Below, piece after piece: positions 33,954 through 42,760 of a stretch of 64,000 bases of DNA. The position numbers and the translations under genes are program-made. The notes under the pieces are model-generated. The model saw only the letters and a list, made by a program, of their open reading frames with translations. It had not been told where the DNA came from and did no database searches. The stretch comes from Ligilactobacillus apodemi DSM 16634 = JCM 16172 (GTDB taxonomy: Bacteria > Bacillota > Bacilli > Lactobacillales > Lactobacillaceae). The stretch covers positions 784,294 to 848,293 of the forward strand of contig NZ_AZFT01000053.1 in assembly GCF_001434405.1 (NCBI RefSeq). The letters are read 5' to 3'. Numbering within the stretch: position 1 is the stretch's first letter; each line of letters begins with the position of its first letter.

Positions 33954-35795
33954 TTATTGTTTTGCTTTAGCTGCTTTCTTGGCAGCTTTTTCACGTGCAT
34001 TTGTTTCTAAAATACGTTTACGCAAACGAATATTTTCTGGTGTGATTTCAAGCAATTCATCTTCATTCAAGAATTCCAATGATTCTTCAAGTGTCAAATG
34101 AGTTGGCTTTTTGATCGTTGCAGTTTGGTCTTTGTTAGAAGAACGAACGTTTGTCATGTTCTTACCTTTTGTAACGTTAACAGAGATGTCACGTTCACGC
34201 GAAGATTGACCCACGATCATACCTTCATATACTTCTGTCCCTGGATCAACAAAGATCGTACCACGACCTTCAACCCCCATGATGGCATAAGTTGTTGCTT
34301 TACCTTGGTTGATCGAAACAAGAGCACCATTACGACGACCAGGTTCCCAGTTGCGAATAACTGGTTTATATTCAGCAAAAGTATGGTTTAAGATCCCATA
34401 ACCACGTGTCATTGACAAGAATTGGGAATCATAACCGATCAAGCCACGAGTTGGTGTTGAGAATTCTAAACGAGTTTGACCATTGACACCCGTTTCCATG
34501 TTCAACATTTCACCTTTACGTTGTGCCATTGAATCGATCACAGAACCAGAGTATTCATCTGGTGTATCAATAATAACACTTTCAAATGGTTCACAAAGTT
34601 GACCATCGATCTCACGATAAATAACTTTTGGACGAGATACTGCTAATTCAAAGCCTTCACGCCGCAATGTTTCGATCAAGATTGACAAGTGCAATTCACC
34701 ACGACCAGAAACAGTCCAAGCATCAGGAGAATCTGTATCTTCAACTTTCAAGGAAACATCTGTGTGTAATTGTAATTTCAAACGATCTTCCAATTTACGT
34801 GCTGTAACTTGGTCACCATCACGTCCAACAAATGGGGAATCATTTGTCATAAAGGTCATTTGCAATGTTGGTGGATCGATCCGCAATAATGGTAATGCTT
34901 CAGGATGATCAGCTGGGCAAACAGTTTCACCAACGAAGATGTCATCCATCCCTGAAATAGCGATCAAGTCACCTGCTTTTGCTTCTTCGATCTCTAAACG
35001 TTTCAAGCCAAAGAACCCAAATAACTTAGTTACCCGGAAATTCTTTTGAGTGCCATCAAGTTTCATAACCGTAACTTGATCACCGACTTTGATCTTGCCC
35101 CGGAAAACACGCCCGATCCCGATACGACCTACGAAATCGTTATAATCAAGCATTGCAACTTGGAATTGAAGTGGTTCTTCTGAGTTATCTTCTGGAGCTG
35201 GGATCGTGTCTAAGATCGTATTAAAGATTGGATCCATCGTATGTTCTTGTTTTGCTGGATCTGAGTCAAATGAAGAAGTACCATTCATGGCTGATGCGTA
35301 GATCACAGGGAATTCAAGTTGATCTTCATCTGCACCTAATTCAATAAATAAATCTAAAACTTCATCAACAACTTCATCAGGGCGGGCACCTGGGCGGTCG
35401 ATCTTGTTAATGATAACGATTGGTGTTAAATGTTGTTCCAAAGCCTTTTTCAACACGAAACGTGTTTGGGGCATTGTACCTTCAAAGGCATCAACGATCA
35501 ATAACACACCATCGACCATTTTCATGATTCGTTCAACTTCACCACCGAAATCGGCGTGTCCTGGAGTATCCAAGATGTTGATTTGTTTACCGTTGAATTT
35601 TACGGCTGTATTTTTGGAAAGGATCGTGATCCCACGTTCCTTTTCGATATCATTTGAGTCCATTGCGCGATCGCTGATTTCAGTATGTTCATCAAGCGTA
35701 TCAGATTGCTTTAATAATTCGTTAACTAACGTTGTTTTACCATGGTCAACATGGGCAATGATCGCAACGTTACGAATATCATCACGTGTTTTCAA
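33954..35795 (-). CDS. typA: Translational GTPase TypA/BipA
   Basis: TypA is a ribosome-binding GTPase related to EF-G that helps 50S assembly, mainly under cold or stress. The 613-aa protein has the G domain motifs [10 protein letters not shown] (G1), DTPGHADF (G3) and NKIDRPGARP (G4), then beta-barrel and EF-G-like domains, and the family-specific C-terminal domain (MGVEGRGTIFVDPGTEVYEGMI). The start is TTG 35795 at 9 nt after GAAAGGA. It is a single gene with a strong terminator. typA-ylaN-ftsW-pyc matches the Bacillus yla-pyc order. Confidence 0.97.
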   Translation of the reverse strand: MKTRDDIRNVAIIAHVDHGKTTLVNELLKQSDTLDEHTEISDRAMDSNDIEKERGITILSKNTAVKFNGKQINILDTPGHADFGGEVERIMKMVDGVLLIVDAFEGTMPQTRFVLKKALEQHLTPIVIINKIDRPGARPDEVVDEVLDLFIELGADEDQLEFPVIYASAMNGTSSFDSDPAKQEHTMDPIFNTILDTIPAPEDNSEEPLQFQVAMLDYNDFVGRIGIGRVFRGKIKVGDQVTVMKLDGTQKNFRVTKLFGFFGLKRLEIEEAKAGDLIAISGMDDIFVGETVCPADHPEALPLLRIDPPTLQMTFMTNDSPFVGRDGDQVTARKLEDRLKLQLHTDVSLKVEDTDSPDAWTVSGRGELHLSILIETLRREGFELAVSRPKVIYREIDGQLCEPFESVIIDTPDEYSGSVIDSMAQRKGEMLNMETGVNGQTRLEFSTPTRGLIGYDSQFLSMTRGYGILNHTFAEYKPVIRNWEPGRRNGALVSINQGKATTYAIMGVEGRGTIFVDPGTEVYEGMIVGQSSRERDISVNVTKGKNMTNVRSSNKDQTATIKKPTHLTLEESLEFLNEDELLEITPENIRLRKRILETNAREKAAKKAAKAKQ

Positions 35796-35910
35796 AGTTG
35801 TTTCTTCCTTTCAAAGTCTACTGCTTGAGAAATGCCACTATAGGTTTGGAATAAATCCATGATTTTCTATTCACTGATGAAAAATATCAAATACATTTTC
35901 AAAAAGCTAC

Positions 35911-35938
35911 ATAAAAAAACTGTGACGCTCTGTCACAG
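35911..35938 (-). terminator. Intrinsic terminator of the yktA-IMPase operon
   Basis: The stem CTGTGAC/GTCACAG (35920-35938) is followed by seven T on the minus strand. Confidence 0.85.
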
Positions 35939-35952
35939 CACCAAACAAATGG

Positions 35953-36735
35953 TCAACCCAAAAGTTTGAGAATATCTTCCTCAGCATTTTTCGTTGCTAC
36001 TAATACATCATCTGATGATAGCATATCAAACTTACTATCGTCAATGCCTTTCACGCTTAAACCCTGGGCATGAGCTAAAATTTTTCCAGCCGCATAATCC
36101 CACGGATGTAAATGTGAAAAATAAGCAACTGTTTTGCCGGTCAACACATGAATGAAACTGATCCCTGCGCTACCATAAACCCGAATTCCCATACTAGTTT
36201 GCGCCATTTTACACACATTATGGTAATTATTCATTAACATTCTTCCACTAACATCTATTAGCCCTTGAGCTAAAGAAAGATCAGCAACTTTAGGAAGCCG
36301 CTCATCGTTACAAAAGACACCACATTCTGGACCACCCCAGTAGAGCTTTTGCGCCGTTACATCCAAAATATAGCCTAGTTTTTCATGACCATTTTCATAA
36401 ACTGCGATCATACTCGCAAAGCAGTCACGTTGCTTTACATAATTCATCGTGCCATCAAGTGGGTCAATGATCCATAATAATCCTTGAGATGAAGCTAAAT
36501 CCTTATCTTTAGTTCCTTCTTCACCTAAGATCTTTGACGTTGGAAAAGTTGCTCTAATTTTTGCCACTAAATATTTTTCTACTTGTTTATCAATATTAGT
36601 TACTAAATCAGTTCGTTCACTTTTAGTAGCAACTTGAAGTTCTTGCTTTCTTCCTAGCAATAGTTGCCGACTAACTTCACGCAACCACACTTGGACATGT
36701 TCATTGATTTGTTTCCAATGCATAACACATCTCAA
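35953..36735 (-). CDS. Inositol monophosphatase family protein
   Basis: A Mg-dependent, Li-sensitive type phosphatase, 260 aa. The family motifs are present: ILGEEGTKD (metal Glu), WIIDPLDGTMNYV (metal Asp residues) and the C-terminal HPWDYAAGKIL. In Firmicutes the homologue YktC has IMPase activity, but the true substrate varies in the family (inositol phosphate, NADP or PAP). It overlaps the yktA stop by 4 bases, an operon conserved in Bacillus (yktA next to yktC). GAAAAGAGTTGAG precedes the ATG. Confidence 0.9.
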   Translation of the reverse strand: MRCVMHWKQINEHVQVWLREVSRQLLLGRKQELQVATKSERTDLVTNIDKQVEKYLVAKIRATFPTSKILGEEGTKDKDLASSQGLLWIIDPLDGTMNYVKQRDCFASMIAVYENGHEKLGYILDVTAQKLYWGGPECGVFCNDERLPKVADLSLAQGLIDVSGRMLMNNYHNVCKMAQTSMGIRVYGSAGISFIHVLTGKTVAYFSHLHPWDYAAGKILAHAQGLSVKGIDDSKFDMLSSDDVLVATKNAEEDILKLLG

Positions 36736-37022
36736 CTCTTTTCTGTAAATTTGATGTGTTCTTTATCACTATTTTTTACAAATTGAACTGCCCGATAAAT
36801 ACTTAAGCCCGACGCTTCACTAAAGGCACGATCAAGTTGTTTTTGCGTCATGATCGCTGGTTCGATCTCTAAAAAGCGTATATATTTTTTCATAAATTCA
36901 GCTCGCTCGATCCCTGTAGTATACACTTTTTCTACTGCTTCATAAAATTCGCTAGCATCAATGATCTCTTGGGTACTCCATTCTGGCAATAATGGATATT
37001 CAAAATTTTCACTAATTTTCAT
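36732..37022 (-). CDS. UPF0223 family protein, YktA-like
   Basis: A 96-aa helical protein of the UPF0223 family. It has the usual features: N-terminal YPLLPEWSTQEIIDASEFYEAVEKVYTTGI, a central FMKKYIRFLEIEPAIMTQKQLDRAF and the end GLSIYRAVQFVK. Function unknown. The TAGAAAGGA SD lies 41 nt before the ATG, with a 5-bp hairpin (AGATT/AATCT, 37053-37040) in between; no nearer SD is visible. It overlaps the IMPase gene, as its Bacillus homologue neighbours yktC. Confidence 0.82.
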   Translation of the reverse strand: MKISENFEYPLLPEWSTQEIIDASEFYEAVEKVYTTGIERAEFMKKYIRFLEIEPAIMTQKQLDRAFSEASGLSIYRAVQFVKNSDKEHIKFTEKS

Positions 37023-37100
37023 AATACTTTACGATATCTAGATTATTAAATCTGCGATAATTTTCCTTTCTAAAGTCGCCAATAAAATTGAACTGACTTG

Positions 37101-38003
37101 TTATTTATTTCGTAATTCATCGATTTGTGCTAATACACGTTGCTTAACTGCTACAAATTGCTCGGTTTCTTCTTCTGAAAGATTGAGCTTAGTCATAACT
37201 GCGACACCTTGTTTGGATAAAACGACAGGCTCACTGATTGCGATCTTTTGTTTAGCAAATTCGATCTCATGTGTTAAAGGAACCAAGATCGGATGATTGA
37301 AAAAGATAGCCCTACAAATTCTTTGTAGACATAAAACGGTTACGATATCATGCGACAATTTTGCTTCGTCCAAATACGTTGCCGTTATTTGATCTAACTT
37401 GCTTTGATCAAATAAACTATTGTCTTGTGTTACCACACTTAACAAAGAGTTACCTGCGATCTGTGCTCTACTCCAAGCTATAAAAGAATCATCTCTTGTC
37501 CCGATCACATTAGCGTAAATCGGATCGCTCCCGATCGCTAGCCCTGTGCCCAACAAACGCGCCACTGTTTCTGATAACGGCATCGTTCCTAAGCCAAAAA
37601 TATTACTTGCAGGCAAACCAGAAAAACGCAAAGCTGAATAGACCCACAAATGATCGTTATCAGCGACAAAACAAACTTTCCCCTTAAATCCGTTAGCCAT
37701 CGCTTGATTGATCACTAATTGGACCCATTTTCGTTTAGCCTCTTTACCTTCAGTCTCGATAAAAGAACGTGGTGGCGTTCCGACCACTAATAATTCTAAT
37801 TGCTCCCATCTAGGGTGAAGCGTCATTTCCAAATTAAAATTATCTGCAAAATTGGCACTATTGACCAATGAAGCCACCATCGGATCCGTTTCTTCACTTA
37901 TCTGAAACCAATCACAGTTTAAAGGTCGATCTTGAATGATACATGTTTGTAAAAAGAGTTTTAATTCTGAACTCTCACCACAAATCATGATATTATTTTC
38001 CAT
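37101..38003 (-). CDS. LDH/MDH-like protein lacking catalytic residues
   Basis: A 300-aa protein with the lactate/malate dehydrogenase fold but a damaged active site. Segments align with L-LDH: LELLVVGTPPRSFIETEGKEAKR, GFKGKVCFVADNDHLWVYSALRFSGLPASNIFGLGTMPLSETVARLLG (where LDH has SGLPxxRVIGxGTxLDTARFRxLL), and VIGTRDDSFIAWSRAQIAG (where LDH has ILGEHGDxxFPxWS). The catalytic His of GEHGD is replaced (TRD), and the N-terminal NAD motif GxGxxG is not evident. It is therefore probably not a dehydrogenase. GGAGGTAAGGTAAGATA gives a strong SD and the frame is clean, so it is under selection. Role unknown. Confidence 0.7.
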   Translation of the reverse strand: MENNIMICGESSELKLFLQTCIIQDRPLNCDWFQISEETDPMVASLVNSANFADNFNLEMTLHPRWEQLELLVVGTPPRSFIETEGKEAKRKWVQLVINQAMANGFKGKVCFVADNDHLWVYSALRFSGLPASNIFGLGTMPLSETVARLLGTGLAIGSDPIYANVIGTRDDSFIAWSRAQIAGNSLLSVVTQDNSLFDQSKLDQITATYLDEAKLSHDIVTVLCLQRICRAIFFNHPILVPLTHEIEFAKQKIAISEPVVLSKQGVAVMTKLNLSEEETEQFVAVKQRVLAQIDELRNK

Positions 38004-38221
38004 TATCTTACCTTACCTCCACTCTTGTCTCTGAGACATCGTTCATCGCTAAAAAATCAAGTATATCTCTTCACATAACAAAAAGCAAACGTATTTTCGT
38101 AAAAAACAGCACTAAAAATACCCTTTAATTATATCACAACTTATGAAACTATGACTTTTTTGTCACCAACACTACTTCAAATTATTTGAAAAAATAAGTA
38201 AAAAATATGCTAAAATTGAAG

Positions 38222-38264
38222 TAGTGATTTTAATCAATGAAAGGATGATAAAATTTGATCACTA
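38222..38264 (+). promoter_or_regulatory. Hairpin enclosing the def SD and start
   Basis: A perfect 7-bp stem, TAGTGAT (38222-38228) with ATCACTA (38258-38264), places GAAAGGAT (38239-38246) and the TTG start (38255) in the loop. It resembles, more loosely, the SD-bearing hairpins of the ftsW and divIB leaders. Confidence 0.35.
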
Positions 38265-38809
38265 TGCATGATATTATCCGTGAAGGTCATCCAACATTAC
38301 GAGCTCGCGCGGAAAAATTAGAATTTCCTTTATCTGATGAACAAAAAGAAACTGCTCAAAAAATGATGGAATTCCTTGAAAATAGCCAAGATCCAGAAAT
38401 TGCTGAAAAGTACAATCTCCGTGCTGGAGTTGGTTTAGCTGCACCGCAGATCGACGTTTCTAAGCGAATGACAGCTGTACTTGTTCCTGGAGAAGAAGGA
38501 GAAGAACCACTTTTTAAACACATTTTGATCAATCCAACGATTTTAAGTGAATCTGTTCAAATGGCGGCTCTTTCTGAAGGTGAAGGTTGCCTTTCAGTTG
38601 ACCGCGAGATCCCAGGATATGTTCCACGCCATGCGCGGATCAAGTTACGTTGGTACGACCTTGATGGCAATGAACATGTAGCTCGTTTGCGCGACTACAC
38701 TGCAATCGTTGTGCAACATGAGATCGACCATCTAAACGGCGTATTGTTTTTCGATCATATTAATCAAGAAAATCCTTTTGCAGCCACAGACGATTTGATC
38801 TTGCTTTAA
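38255..38809 (+). CDS. def: Peptide deformylase
   Basis: Deformylase removes the formyl group from nascent proteins, using a metal bound by Cys and two His. The 184-aa protein is of the Gram-positive type II form. Motif 1 is GVGLAAPQI, motif 2 EGCLSVDR (metal Cys) and motif 3 HEIDHLNG (HExxH). The N-terminal [13 protein letters not shown] and the inserted loop around EEGEEPLF are typical of type II. The start is TTG 38255, 8 nt after GAAAGGAT, or ATG 38264. It stands alone with a bidirectional terminator. The 250-base gap before it contains only AT-rich promoter-like sequence. Confidence 0.97.
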   Translation: MITMHDIIREGHPTLRARAEKLEFPLSDEQKETAQKMMEFLENSQDPEIAEKYNLRAGVGLAAPQIDVSKRMTAVLVPGEEGEEPLFKHILINPTILSESVQMAALSEGEGCLSVDREIPGYVPRHARIKLRWYDLDGNEHVARLRDYTAIVVQHEIDHLNGVLFFDHINQENPFAATDDLILL

Positions 38810-38840
38810 TTAATAACTATAAATAAGCGCATAATGCAAT

Positions 38841-38881
38841 AAATAACCTGATCTCGTGATATTAGAGATCAGGTTATTTAT
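38841..38881. terminator. Bidirectional terminator between def and the 38889 gene
   Basis: A perfect 15-bp stem, AAATAACCTGATCTC (38841-38855) with 38865-38879, is flanked by T-rich sequence on the right and A-rich sequence on the left. Confidence 0.85.
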
Positions 38882-38888
38882 TTGATTT

Positions 38889-39362
38889 TTAATTGTTTTT
38901 TTCTAAGGTTCGCATGTCTTTTAAATAGCTGACGGTTGCTTGATTGACCAAATGTGAGATATCAATATGCAAAATATCTTCTTGTAACCAAATGTCGGAT
39001 ACAACAAATATTGGCCCTTTTTCTAAGTATCCCACCAGTTCTTTTTGTTGGGCAAAATAACTTAATTTATCGTTAATTGCCATTTCTAATGATTTGAGAG
39101 AATTTCGGTTTAAATCTTTGACCTTGATCTGGTATTCAAAAGCCATAACACCTTTACCCCAAACGTCTGATATCACATGAGAATTTGGCACATCACTAAA
39201 ATCCATGCCCAACTCTTGAAGACAGTATGCTAATGCTTCATCTGTTATTTTCTTACTGGCAGCTTGAACCACCAAAAGTGCTTTTTTGCGACGATAACGT
39301 TGGTAAAGTAATGAAAAAGCTCCGATCACAATCACACCTAACAATATATATATTATTTTCAT
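38889..39362 (-). CDS. Membrane-anchored protein of unknown function
   Basis: I do not recognise this 157-aa protein. It has one N-terminal membrane helix (about residues 3-20) followed by basic residues (RYRRKK), so the rest is probably cytoplasmic. The soluble part is mixed alpha/beta with no motif I can name. AGAGGTG lies 9 nt before the ATG. It is a single gene between the def terminator and the divergent rpoY-rnjA operon. Confidence 0.7.
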   Translation of the reverse strand: MKIIYILLGVIVIGAFSLLYQRYRRKKALLVVQAASKKITDEALAYCLQELGMDFSDVPNSHVISDVWGKGVMAFEYQIKVKDLNRNSLKSLEMAINDKLSYFAQQKELVGYLEKGPIFVVSDIWLQEDILHIDISHLVNQATVSYLKDMRTLEKNN

Positions 39363-39476
39363 CTAAAATTCACCTCTTTTGATTATATAATATATTTCTT
39401 ACAATGTGTATCAATTAACCAACTTCTTAAATGTAACTTACAATTATTCAACTTTATATACTTAACTAGTAAACTA

Positions 39477-39485
39477 TGTTAGAAT
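39477..39485 (+). promoter_or_regulatory. Extended -10 promoter of rpoY-rnjA
   Basis: TGT followed by TAGAAT, about 100 nt upstream of the rpoY ATG. No good -35 is seen. Confidence 0.4.
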
Positions 39486-39585
39486 AGATTTAATTATTGT
39501 GTAAACAATCCCTGTTCGGAAGTTTATTTTGCTGATTTATAAGCTTGTGCAAATAAAAAATTTAAATCATAAAGGAGAATCATTA

Positions 39586-39798
39586 ATGATTTTTAAAGTA
39601 TACTATCAACCAAGTAAAAAAATTAATCCACGCCGTGAAAATACGGAATCTTTATATTTAGAAGCAGACTCAGAACCAGAAGCAAGAATTTTAGTAGAAA
39701 ACAATACTGAATACAACATTGAATTCATCGAAGAATTAAACGATGCAGCTTTAGCTTACGAAAAAGAGAGTCCGGCTTTTAAACTAACGGAGTTTTAA
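39586..39798 (+). CDS. rpoY: RNA polymerase epsilon subunit RpoY
   Basis: RpoY is a small accessory subunit of Firmicutes RNA polymerase with a phage Gp2-like fold. The 70-aa protein shows [45 protein letters not shown] and the C-terminal [13 protein letters not shown] typical of the family. The start ATG 39586 follows AAAGGAGAATCATTA; an in-frame upstream codon has no SD. It lies 3 bases before rnjA, the conserved rpoY-rnjA pair of Firmicutes. Confidence 0.95.
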   Translation: MIFKVYYQPSKKINPRRENTESLYLEADSEPEARILVENNTEYNIEFIEELNDAALAYEKESPAFKLTEF

Positions 39799-39801
39799 AA
39801 A

Positions 39802-41478
39802 ATGAAAAAGCTAAATGTTAAAAATAACGAAACCGCCGTTTTTGCACTCGGCGGTTTAGGTGAAATTGGTAAAAATACCTACGGGATCCAATTTCAAGAC
39901 GAGATCATCGTCGTTGATGCCGGAATAAAGTTTCCTGAAGACGACCTTTTAGGGATCGATTATGTCATCCCTGATTATCAATATCTCGTAGCAAATCAGC
40001 AAAAAATCAAAGCTTTAGTCATTACACACGGTCACGAAGATCATATTGGGGGCATCCCCTACTTATTAAAGCAAGTCAATGTTCCAATTTATGCTGGGCC
40101 TTTAGCCTTAGCCCTGATCAAGAGCAAACTTGAAGAACATGGTCTTTTAAACTCAACTGAACTTCATGAAATAAATGAAGATACAGTGTTACGTTTTCGC
40201 AAAACGAGTGTGTCTTTCTTTAGAACAACACACTCCATCCCTGATACATTAGGGGTTGCAGTCAAAACACCTTCGGGTACGATCGTCTGCACGGGTGACT
40301 ATAAGTTTGATTTAACTCCGATCACAAATCAAGCACCTAATCTCCAAAAAATGGCGCGCTTAGGTGATGAAGGCGTTTTGTGCTTACTCTCTGACAGTAC
40401 AAATGCCGAAGTTCCAAACTTCACTAAGTCAGAACGTTGGGTCGGAAAATCGATCAAACGTATTTTTGAGCAAGTTGAAGGACGCATCATCTTTGCTACC
40501 TTTGCGTCAAATATTTCCCGCGTGCAACAAGCTGCTTCAGCTGCGATTGCTAAGGGACGAAAAATCGCAGTCTTTGGTCGCAGTATGGAAGCTGCGATCG
40601 TTAATGGCCGTGAACTAGGCTATCTTGATATACCTGATGATGCAATCGTGGACGCCCGTGAAATCAATAGTTTACCAGCCGATAAAGTAATGATTTTATG
40701 TACAGGTTCTCAAGGTGAACCAATGGCCGCACTTAGTCGTATTGCTAATGGGACCCATCGCCAAGTTGCGATCCAACCTGGTGATACAGTTGTCTTCTCA
40801 AGTTCACCGATCCCTGGAAATACTTTAAGTGTTAACAAAGTGATCAATGAACTTGAAGAAGCTGGCGCAACGGTGATCCATGGTAAGGTCAATAACATTC
40901 ACGCCTCTGGTCACGGTGGACAAGAAGAACAAAAATTGATGCTTCGTTTGATGAAACCAAAATTTTTCATGCCTGTTCACGGTGAATACCGGATGTTGAA
41001 GATCCACACTGAATTGGCGGAAAAATGTGATGTTCCAGCTGAAAATTCCTTTATCTTGGAAAACGGTGATGTTTTAGCCTTGACTAAAGATTCTGCCCGT
41101 TATGCTGGTCATTTCAACGCTGAAGATGTCTATGTCGATGGCTCTGGCATTGGCGATATTGGTAATATCGTCTTGCGCGATCGCCGGATTCTTTCTGAAG
41201 AAGGCTTAGTCGTCGTGGTCGCTACGATCGATATGCAAAAACGTGAGATCTTAGCTGGACCAGATCTACTTTCTCGTGGTTTTATCTATATGCGTGAATC
41301 AGGTGAATTGATCAAGCAAGGACGTAAACGCGTTTACCGTACGATCAAACAAACTTTAAAAAATGAAAAAGTAACTGAAGCGATGTTGCGTGAAAATATC
41401 ATTGCGGAACTCCAAAAATTTCTGTTTGAACAAACAGAACGTCACCCAATGATTTTACCAATGTTTGTGACAGTTTAA
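39802..41478 (+). CDS. rnjA: Ribonuclease J1
   Basis: RNase J1 is the main 5'-3' exoribonuclease and an endonuclease of low-GC Gram-positives. The 558-aa protein has the intact metallo-beta-lactamase motif HGHEDHIGG, the DYKFD segment, the beta-CASP domain ([46 protein letters not shown]) and a C-terminal domain. By contrast with RNase J2 at 18501-20210, all metal ligands are present. GGAGTTTTAAAA precedes the ATG and overlaps the end of rpoY, so the two are co-translated. A strong terminator follows. Confidence 0.97.
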   Translation: MKKLNVKNNETAVFALGGLGEIGKNTYGIQFQDEIIVVDAGIKFPEDDLLGIDYVIPDYQYLVANQQKIKALVITHGHEDHIGGIPYLLKQVNVPIYAGPLALALIKSKLEEHGLLNSTELHEINEDTVLRFRKTSVSFFRTTHSIPDTLGVAVKTPSGTIVCTGDYKFDLTPITNQAPNLQKMARLGDEGVLCLLSDSTNAEVPNFTKSERWVGKSIKRIFEQVEGRIIFATFASNISRVQQAASAAIAKGRKIAVFGRSMEAAIVNGRELGYLDIPDDAIVDAREINSLPADKVMILCTGSQGEPMAALSRIANGTHRQVAIQPGDTVVFSSSPIPGNTLSVNKVINELEEAGATVIHGKVNNIHASGHGGQEEQKLMLRLMKPKFFMPVHGEYRMLKIHTELAEKCDVPAENSFILENGDVLALTKDSARYAGHFNAEDVYVDGSGIGDIGNIVLRDRRILSEEGLVVVVATIDMQKREILAGPDLLSRGFIYMRESGELIKQGRKRVYRTIKQTLKNEKVTEAMLRENIIAELQKFLFEQTERHPMILPMFVTV

Positions 41479-41483
41479 ATTTG

Positions 41484-41514
41484 AAGCAAGTCTATGTTAG
41501 ACTTGCTTTTTTAT
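41484..41514 (+). terminator. Intrinsic terminator of rnjA
   Basis: AAGCAAGTCT (41484-41493) with AGACTTGCTT (41499-41508), then TTTTTTATT. Confidence 0.9.
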
Positions 41515-41568
41515 TATTCTCATCTTGTAGCTTGGTAAAATATTAGCTATAATTATTATGATTGGCTA

Positions 41569-41727
41569 TTGGAATTTGATCCTAAGAAAGAAAATATGGT
41601 ATGGAGCAATAGTCGACCCGGTTATCATCTAATATTTAAAAATTAAGGAAGGAAAATATATAATCTTTCTTAGATAGTAAGTGCGCAAACTCGCTATTTT
41701 GCCATATTTTATATAGTAATTATTACC
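41569..41727 (+). promoter_or_regulatory. Structured dagK leader with upstream ORF
   Basis: A stem CTATTG/CAATAG (about 41571-41613) encloses AAGAAAG and the ATG (41596) of a 16-codon ORF (MVWSNSRPGYHLIFKN) whose TAA (41644-41646) abuts the main SD. That SD, AAGGAAGGA (41645-41653), is followed after 3 nt by TATATAA (41657-41663), which pairs with TTATATA (41709-41715); 12 nt then lead to TTG 41728. Linear SD spacing is 74 nt. This is the same plan as the ftsW, ylaN and divIB leaders. Confidence 0.5.
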
Positions 41728-42711
41728 TTGAGATCTTTCTTTATCATCGTTAATCCTTTAGCTAGACATGGTCAAGCTGCCAAAATCTGGGAACAAGTAC
41801 AAAATGTTCTTGATTCGCGCAATGTTGACTATGAAGCTCATTTAACCGACCACGTAGGTCACACACAACAATTTATACATCTTAAGTTTAGTAAAATGTC
41901 ACCTGAAAAAGCTAAAAATTATGTTGTTTTAGTTGTTGGTGGCGATGGTACACTTAATGAAGCCTTAAATAGTATCAAAAAAGAAGCTGCAATCGAAGTC
42001 CCCCTTGCCTTTATTCCAGTAGGACAAAATAACGGTTTTGCCAAGGGAATCGGACTTTCTGCGGATCCTTTAACTGCCCTTGAACAAGTCTTAACGGCAA
42101 CCGAACCAGTTTATTATGACATTGGTGAATATCAAGAAACGACTCACAATGAACAAGGATATTTTTTAAACGACTTTGGAATCGGATTAGATGCTTACGC
42201 CACTAGTTTGAATGCAAATGCACATAAACATGTTCGGCTAAAGAAATTCTTGCTACGCGCACGTTTACGTTTTCTCGTTTATCTGATCAATATCTTTACT
42301 GCCTTTTTAAATCAAGAAGCTTTTGCAGTTACGCTACGGATCGGTGATAAATATGAATTCTTTAAGCATGCTCGGATCGTGAATGTCGCTAATCATCCTT
42401 ACTTTGAAAACGGCATCGTTTTATCGCCAGCCGCTGATGTCAATGATCATCAGTTAGATTTGATCATTGCTGATAATTTAGGCTTTTTCAAATTTCTTTT
42501 ATTGAGTATTGCGATTTATTTTAAAAAGCAATTGAAACTCCCTTATCTTCATCACTACAAAGATAAAAATATTCATCTGATCATTAATTCCTTAGAATAT
42601 GGTCAAATCGACGGTGAAGAAGTTGGTAGTAAATATTACGATATTTTCTTTGGTTCCAGTAAATATCCTTTCTGGCTCAACATTCAAGGTGTTCCCGTCG
42701 CTAAACGCTAA
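41728..42711 (+). CDS. dagK: Diacylglycerol kinase family lipid kinase
   Basis: A lipid kinase of the DagK/YegS/LCB5 family, 327 aa, which phosphorylates diacylglycerol and returns it to phospholipid synthesis. Motifs: N-terminal FFIIVNPLARHGQA, the ATP-binding VVGGDGTLNEALN, FIPVGQNNGFAKGIG and the C-terminal domain with YGQIDGEEVG. The usual GTGNDFA-type loop reads GQNNGFA here, which is within family variation. The start is TTG 41728; no ATG, GTG or other TTG lies between it and the upstream stop. Assignment to DagK rather than another lipid kinase of the family is by general similarity. Confidence 0.82.
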   Translation: MRSFFIIVNPLARHGQAAKIWEQVQNVLDSRNVDYEAHLTDHVGHTQQFIHLKFSKMSPEKAKNYVVLVVGGDGTLNEALNSIKKEAAIEVPLAFIPVGQNNGFAKGIGLSADPLTALEQVLTATEPVYYDIGEYQETTHNEQGYFLNDFGIGLDAYATSLNANAHKHVRLKKFLLRARLRFLVYLINIFTAFLNQEAFAVTLRIGDKYEFFKHARIVNVANHPYFENGIVLSPAADVNDHQLDLIIADNLGFFKFLLLSIAIYFKKQLKLPYLHHYKDKNIHLIINSLEYGQIDGEEVGSKYYDIFFGSSKYPFWLNIQGVPVAKR

Positions 42712-42757
42712 AAAAGTGTCTCATAATTGTTTTTCTGCAATTATGAGACACTTTTCT
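42711..42757. terminator. Bidirectional terminator between dagK and recD2
   Basis: A perfect 18-bp stem (42712-42729 with 42738-42755) with A-runs to the left and T-rich sequence to the right, between converging genes. Confidence 0.88.
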
Positions 42758-42760
42758 TTT

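Noticed and set aside
35404-35862. 152-codon plus-strand frame inside typA
   Set aside because: Antisense shadow with no SD; typA is complete and conserved.
37023-37071. Full SD-stem-start module for the YktA-like gene
   Set aside because: The SD is 41 nt away, but only a 5-bp hairpin forms and the folded spacing stays near 27 nt, so it is noted but not counted with the six stronger cases.
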